DNA of 8,708 bases from the NCBI GenBank assembly GCA_030039135.1, contig JASHQN010000140.1:1-8708 (forward strand), read 5' to 3'. The notes beneath the pieces were generated by a model that was not told where the DNA came from, did no database searches, and saw only the letters and a list, made by a program, of their open reading frames with translations. Positions 5,513 to 8,708 of the stretch are shown here, in pieces. Both the position numbers and the translations under genes were made by a program. The stretch is from Thermoplasmata archaeon. GTDB lineage: Archaea > Thermoplasmatota > Thermoplasmata > Lutacidiplasmatales > UBA184. Positions within the stretch are counted from its first letter, which is position 1, and every line of letters begins with the position of its first letter.

Positions 5513-6274
5513 GTGGTGCTCGGGTTCGTGTCCGCGGCCATCGGGGTCGCGGCCACGATCGCGCTCGCTTCGGGCGCCGTCCTCGCGCGCGCACTCACGA
5601 CGGCCGCCGGAGCGGTCGCCGCGGTGTTCGGCAGCGTGATCGTCGTGCTCGTCGGCTTCCCGTTCCTCGCCCTCCTGATCCTTTTCGTCGTGGCCAGCGT
5701 CGCGGCGACGCGGTACCGGTTCAACGAGAAGCAGAAGGCTCGCGTCCAGGAGGGTGCGTCCGGCGAGCGAGGGATCTCCAACGTCGTGGCGCACATCGTC
5801 ATTCCGACGGCGCTCGCCATACCGGGCGGCTGGTCTCCCGCGCTCATCCCCGCCCCCACCCTCGCCGTCCTGTACGCGAGCGCGCTGGCCTTCGGAGCGT
5901 CGGACACGTTCGCGAGCGAGCTCGGTGTTCTGGCGGGACACGCCCGGAGCATCCTCACGCTGCGGCCCGTCCCGCCCGGGACGAACGGCGGGGTTTCGGG
6001 TATCGGCGAAGTATGGGCGTTCGCGGCCGCGGGCACTACGGCGCTGGTCGGGCTCGGTCTGTTCCACCTCTTCGCCTCCCCCCTTCCCTCGATCGCGGTC
6101 TTCCTCGCCGTCGTCGTGGCCGCGGGGTTCCTCGGTTGTCAGGTCGATTCCATCCTCGGGGAGACGCTCGAGAACCGCGGGTACCTCTCCAAGGGTTCGA
6201 CCAACTTCCTCGGGATGCTCTCCTCGGTCGCGATCGCCGCTGTACTCCTGGGACTGCTCGGAGGCCCATGGTGA
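5513..6274 (+). CDS. DUF92 family integral membrane protein (VTE6/phytyl-phosphate kinase-like)
   Basis: This 253-residue polytopic membrane protein belongs to the DUF92 family (COG1836). Hydrophobic segments lie at about 3-30, 32-65, 95-130, 167-188, 192-210 and 234-250. Family motifs are the charged YRFNEKQKARVQEGASGERG near 68-87, ASDTFASELG at 129-138, VPPGTNGGVSGIG at 153-165, GFLGCQVDSILGETLE at 205-220 and the late NFLGMLSS. Plant VTE6, the characterised relative, is a phytyl-phosphate kinase that makes phytyl diphosphate. In an archaeon a prenyl-phosphate (for example geranylgeranyl phosphate) kinase for isoprenoid salvage is a reasonable guess, not shown. GTG 5513 has GAGGA 6 nt upstream; ATG 5493 is out of frame. 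The stop overlaps the start of queC, so the two are cotranscribed and probably translationally coupled. Confidence 0.88.
   Translation: MVLGFVSAAIGVAATIALASGAVLARALTTAAGAVAAVFGSVIVVLVGFPFLALLILFVVASVAATRYRFNEKQKARVQEGASGERGISNVVAHIVIPTALAIPGGWSPALIPAPTLAVLYASALAFGASDTFASELGVLAGHARSILTLRPVPPGTNGGVSGIGEVWAFAAAGTTALVGLGLFHLFASPLPSIAVFLAVVVAAGFLGCQVDSILGETLENRGYLSKGSTNFLGMLSSVAIAAVLLGLLGGPW
6260..6264 (+). promoter_or_regulatory. Strong ribosome-binding site of queC
   Basis: GGAGG inside the last codons of the DUF92 gene is the clearest Shine-Dalgarno in the window. It lies 3 nt from ATG 6268 and 6 nt from GTG 6271. Spacing alone favours GTG 6271, which overlaps the upstream stop as GTGA. ATG 6268 is the stronger codon. 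The two differ by one residue. Confidence 0.7.
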
Positions 6275-6972
6275 GGCGCGCCGGCGGCCGCGGCGGGACC
6301 GTTGTGCTGCTTTCGGGCGGGATGGACTCCGCGACGTGCCTCGCGATCGCGCGGCGAGCGGAGCCCCGGGTCCATGCCCTCACGATCGTCTACGGGCAAC
6401 GGCACGCGCGCGAGATCCGTTCGGCGCGGGCGATCGCCCGCCACTTCCGGGTCCGAGACCATGTCGTCCTGCGCCTTCCACTCGGACCGCTCCTCGATTC
6501 GTTGCTCACTCGCCCGGAGAAGCGCTTGCCGAAAAGCGGTCCCCGGAGCCGTCGGATCCCGAGCACGTACGTCCCGGCGCGCAACTCGATCTTGCTCGCG
6601 ATCGCTCTCGGCTATGCGGAGAGCCGTGGGCTCGAATCGATCTACATCGGAGCGAACGCGATCGACTACTCCGGGTACCCCGACTGTCGACCCGCGTTCT
6701 TCCGAGCGTTCGAGCGGATGGCCGCCGTGGGGACCCGTGCGGGCGTGGAGGGGAGGAGCCGGCTCCGCGTACGCGCCCCCTTGCTCGCGCTGTCGAAAGC
6801 GGACATCGTCCGGTTGGGCGAGGAGCTACGGGTCCCGTGGCGATTGACGTGGAGCTGCTACGCCGGTGGCCGCCGCCCGTGTGGCACCTGCGACGCCTGT
6901 CGGCTGCGCGCGCGAGGGTTTGCACGAGCCGGGGTGCGCGACCCTCTCGGGGCGGCCGCTCGCCGCCGCTAG
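6268..6972 (+). CDS. queC: 7-cyano-7-deazaguanine (preQ0) synthase QueC
   Basis: QueC converts 7-carboxy-7-deazaguanine and ammonia to preQ0 using ATP. In archaea preQ0 is inserted into tRNA at position 15 on the way to archaeosine. The 234 residues carry the PP-loop LLSGGMDS (S16-S21), the YGQRH motif, TYVPARNSILL, the substrate loop IGANAIDYSGYPDCRP, APLLALSKADIV, and the C-terminal zinc site C197, C205, C208, C211 (WSCYAGG then PCGTCDAC), ending in the family's GF-x-x-AG-x-x-DP. No key residue is missing. The first ten residues are rich in Gly/Arg. The start overlaps the DUF92 stop (ATGGTGA), with GGAGG upstream. The stop interlocks with that of the convergent mscL in the palindrome CTAG. 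Partner genes queD, queE and the tRNA transglycosylase are not in the window. Confidence 0.95.
   Translation: MVRRAGGRGGTVVLLSGGMDSATCLAIARRAEPRVHALTIVYGQRHAREIRSARAIARHFRVRDHVVLRLPLGPLLDSLLTRPEKRLPKSGPRSRRIPSTYVPARNSILLAIALGYAESRGLESIYIGANAIDYSGYPDCRPAFFRAFERMAAVGTRAGVEGRSRLRVRAPLLALSKADIVRLGEELRVPWRLTWSCYAGGRRPCGTCDACRLRARGFARAGVRDPLGAAARRR
6969..6972. other. Interlocked convergent stop codons (CTAG)
   Basis: The palindrome CTAG supplies TAG for queC (6970-6972, plus) and TAG for mscL (6969-6971, minus). The genes overlap tail to tail by 4 bp and there is no space for a terminator between them. Confidence 0.9.
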
Positions 6973-7403
6973 GCCGGTTGGGCGGCGGCGTCCACCGGCG
7001 TTACCGTGGCGGTGCAGAACGCGCACCGGTGGGCGCCGAGGGGGATCTGAGAGAGGCACTCCGGGCAGGCCCGGGTCGTCGGCGGCTCCTTCGCCTTCTT
7101 CGCATCCTGTCGGTCGCTGTAGCGCTGGTACGGCAGCGCGATCGCGAAGAAGACGACGAGCGCGATGGTGACGAACGAGATCAGCGAGTTGAGGAACGCG
7201 CCCTGCATGAACGTGCTCCCGTTCACGGTGACCGTCCACGCCGAGAAGTTGAAGTGACCGGCCACCCCGATGAGCGGGGTGAACAGGTCGGCCACGAGCG
7301 CGGTGACCAACGCGGAGAAGGCCGCGCCCATGACGAACGCGATGGCCAGCTGGACGAGGTTGCCCCGGCGGATGAACTTGCTAAAGTCGTCCCGGATCGA
7401 CAC
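6969..7403 (-). CDS. mscL: Large-conductance mechanosensitive channel MscL with C-terminal zinc ribbon
   Basis: MscL is a pentameric plasma-membrane channel that opens under membrane tension to release solutes in hypo-osmotic shock. The 144 residues align without gaps to the start of E. coli MscL: RGN falls at 13-15 in both, which supports GTG 7403 as the start. TM1 is about 16-40, a periplasmic-type loop with NGSTFMQGAF is about 45-70, and TM2 is about 71-92. The tail has a zinc-ribbon-like CPEC-x10-CAFC (C113, C116, C127, C130) in place of the E. coli C-terminal helix; such tails occur in other MscL proteins. At the pore constriction Leu19 is kept, but position 22 is Ala and position 23 is Phe. 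The gene lies 60 nt after argS on the same strand, with only a weak TATA-like AAGTATC at 7437-7443, so it may have its own promoter or be read through from argS. Confidence 0.93.
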   Translation of the reverse strand: MSIRDDFSKFIRRGNLVQLAIAFVMGAAFSALVTALVADLFTPLIGVAGHFNFSAWTVTVNGSTFMQGAFLNSLISFVTIALVVFFAIALPYQRYSDRQDAKKAKEPPTTRACPECLSQIPLGAHRCAFCTATVTPVDAAAQPA

Positions 7404-7436
7404 GGTCGAACACCAGAGGCGTTCGGACGAGGTGCC

Positions 7437-7443
7437 GATACTT
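7437..7443 (-). promoter_or_regulatory. Possible TATA-like element for mscL
   Basis: AAGTATC on minus is the least GC-rich patch in the 60-nt argS-mscL gap. Its centre is about 37 nt from GTG 7403, which would leave a leader of around 10 nt. It is a weak match, and no Shine-Dalgarno is visible. Confidence 0.25.
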
Positions 7444-7463
7444 GATGGTTGCGACCGCGGGTG

Positions 7464-8708
7464 CTACATCGTCTCGAGCCGCGCGATCCCGAGCAGGTCG
7501 AGCGCGTTGCCGAGCGTTTGCCGGACCGCCGCGACGAGCGCGATCCGGCTTTCTCGTTCGGCGCCAGAGCGGATCACGGGCACGGCGTGGTAGAAGCGGT
7601 TGAACTGGTCCGCGACGTCGTGCGCGTAGCCGGCGAGCGCGTGCACGTGCATCGTTCGCGAGGCCCGGACGACGGTGCGGGGCAACCGGGCGAGCACGCG
7701 GATCATCGCGATCTCCTCCGGGTGGCCCAGGCGGGCCGGATCGAACGGGTACGGCCCGCGGTCGGCATTCGCCTTGCGCAGCACGCTCGCCGCGCGAGCA
7801 TAGGAGTACTGCACGAACGGGCCGCTGCGACCCTCGAAGGAAAGGGCGTCCTCCCAGCGGAACACCACGGGCTTCTCGGGAGCGACCCGCACGACGTGGT
7901 AGCGGATCGCACCGGTCGCGACGGCCTCCGCGATCCGCTCGATGTCCGCCTCCGCAAGGTCCTCCCGACGCTGGAGCACCTCGCGCCGGGCGCGTTCTAC
8001 CGCCTCTCCAAGAAGCTGATCGAGCCAGACGGCCGAACCTCCCCGGGTCGACATCCGTCCCCCCTCGGGGACGGTGATGTCCTGGTAGATGAGGTAGGTC
8101 GGCCGGCGCGTCTCGCCGATCTCCGCGAGGAACGCGTCGAGCGTCCGGGCATGCAGCTGGTGGTCCTGGCCGAGAACGTCGACGAGGCTCTCGAACCGGG
8201 CGAACTTCTTGAGGTGGTAGGCCACGTCCCGCGTCGCGTAGAGGCTCGTGCCGTTCTGGCGCTGGAAGATCACGCGGGCGGCCTCTTTCGGCAACCCGTA
8301 GGAGCTCGTGTCGATCGCCCATGCTCCATTCTCTTCCTGGAAGGCGTGGGGAGCGCGCCGGAGTCGCTCGATCGCTTGCTCGACCGAGCCGTCCCGGAGC
8401 AGGTCGGACTCCCAGACGAACTCGTCGAACCGAATCCCCAAGCGCTCGAGCGATGCGAGCATCCCGTCAAGGATCTTTTGCGCGAGCTCGCGGTGGCGGG
8501 GGGGCGGGGACCCGCTCTCGATCTCACGGACGAGATCGGCCACCTCGGACTGGGCGTCCGCGTGCGTCTTCAGGTAGGCGCTGGCCGCGGGGTAGATCCG
8601 GCCGAACTCGGCGTCCGGCTTCGTGCTCGGGAGCTCGGCCTCCTCGGCCGCCCGGCGGATCGGTTCGGGCCACTCCGCCGGCGGTTTCGTCCAGACCCAG
8701 GTGATCAG
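7464..8708 (-). CDS. argS: Arginyl-tRNA synthetase (N-terminal part beyond window)
   Basis: This class I aminoacyl-tRNA synthetase charges tRNA-Arg with arginine. The frame is open to the window edge, so the 414 residues here are the C-terminal part; the N-terminal additive domain and HIGH motif lie outside. Visible family blocks in order are GRIYPAASAYLK, WESDLLRDGSVEQAIERL, a catalytic-core stretch NGTSLYATRDVAYHLKKF, the DVLGQDHQLH segment, the KMSKS-equivalent GGRMSTRGG with the WLDQLLGEA helix after it, then AIRYHVVRVAPEKPVVFRWEDAL, GPFVQYSYARAASVLRKA, and the alpha-helical anticodon-binding domain ending in ALDLLGIARLETM. ArgS often carries a degenerate KMSKS; here the first Lys is Arg. 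A GTG at 8543 lies mid-domain and is not the start. The stop is followed 60 nt later by mscL. Confidence 0.95.
   Translation of the reverse strand: MITWVWTKPPAEWPEPIRRAAEEAELPSTKPDAEFGRIYPAASAYLKTHADAQSEVADLVREIESGSPPPRHRELAQKILDGMLASLERLGIRFDEFVWESDLLRDGSVEQAIERLRRAPHAFQEENGAWAIDTSSYGLPKEAARVIFQRQNGTSLYATRDVAYHLKKFARFESLVDVLGQDHQLHARTLDAFLAEIGETRRPTYLIYQDITVPEGGRMSTRGGSAVWLDQLLGEAVERARREVLQRREDLAEADIERIAEAVATGAIRYHVVRVAPEKPVVFRWEDALSFEGRSGPFVQYSYARAASVLRKANADRGPYPFDPARLGHPEEIAMIRVLARLPRTVVRASRTMHVHALAGYAHDVADQFNRFYHAVPVIRSGAERESRIALVAAVRQTLGNALDLLGIARLETM

Noticed and set aside
5477..6067. Minus-strand frames opposite the DUF92 gene
   Set aside because: Charged low-complexity translation; the plus strand has clear DUF92 motifs and membrane segments.
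5754..7445. Very long plus-strand frame of 563 codons
   Set aside because: Arg/Pro/Ser-rich and crosses three well-supported genes on both strands; a GC-rich shadow.
7381..8322. Second minus-strand frame inside argS
   Set aside because: Out of frame with the conserved ArgS blocks and almost entirely Arg/Pro/Gly/Ala.
1..8708. Defence, mobile or other novel multi-gene system
   Set aside because: No transposase, integrase, nuclease, toxin pair, direct-repeat array or compositional break was seen; every gene but the TPR protein falls in a known family.

Overview
This window looks like a chromosomal housekeeping segment of a high-GC archaeon; by eye it is roughly two-thirds G+C. The archaeal assignment rests on a geranylgeranyl-diphosphate-type prenyltransferase, an archaeal-type prefoldin beta subunit, the KEOPS subunit Pcc1, a QueC of the kind that feeds archaeosine synthesis, and TATA-like boxes about 25-29 nt upstream of several start codons. 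The last point suggests leaderless transcription. A Thermoplasmatota-like lineage is plausible, but nothing here proves it. I see no mobile element, CRISPR array, tRNA or rRNA, and genes fill almost the whole window. No stretch over 100 bases lacks a gene.

Layout. (1) Bases 1-805, minus: a TPR-repeat protein of unknown function whose 3' end lies outside the window. (2) 861-1922, plus: polyprenyl diphosphate synthase (GGPP-synthase type), divergent from the TPR gene across a 55-bp gap with one central TATA-like element. (3) 1927-3996, minus, read in the order purB (adenylosuccinate lyase), pcc1 (KEOPS), pfdB (prefoldin beta). purB and pcc1 overlap in ATGA, and pfdB has its own TATA-like box in the short gap. 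(4) 4017-4778, minus: a stand-alone asparagine-synthase ATPase domain without a glutaminase domain. The TATA box of purB lies in its last codons. (5) 4872-5453, plus: a GmhB-like HAD phosphatase, divergent from the previous gene. (6) 5513-6972, plus: a DUF92 membrane protein (VTE6/phytyl-phosphate-kinase family) overlapping queC. (7) 6969-8708, minus: argS (5' part missing) followed by mscL, whose stop codon interlocks with that of queC.

Functionally this is core metabolism and information processing: isoprenoid lipid precursors (GGPP synthase, possibly DUF92), purine synthesis (PurB), tRNA modification (Pcc1 for t6A, QueC for archaeosine), tRNA charging (ArgS), chaperoning (prefoldin) and osmotic safety (MscL). 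Five of the ten starts proposed here are GTG, and several were placed by combining family N-termini with TATA-to-start distance.

I found no convincing new multi-gene system. The points most worth checking are the leaderless promoter grammar, including two divergent promoters that each seem to share one TATA element; a perfect 9-bp hairpin in the leader of the asparagine-synthase-like gene; that gene's missing glutaminase domain; the altered signature loop of PurB; and the DUF92-queC overlap.
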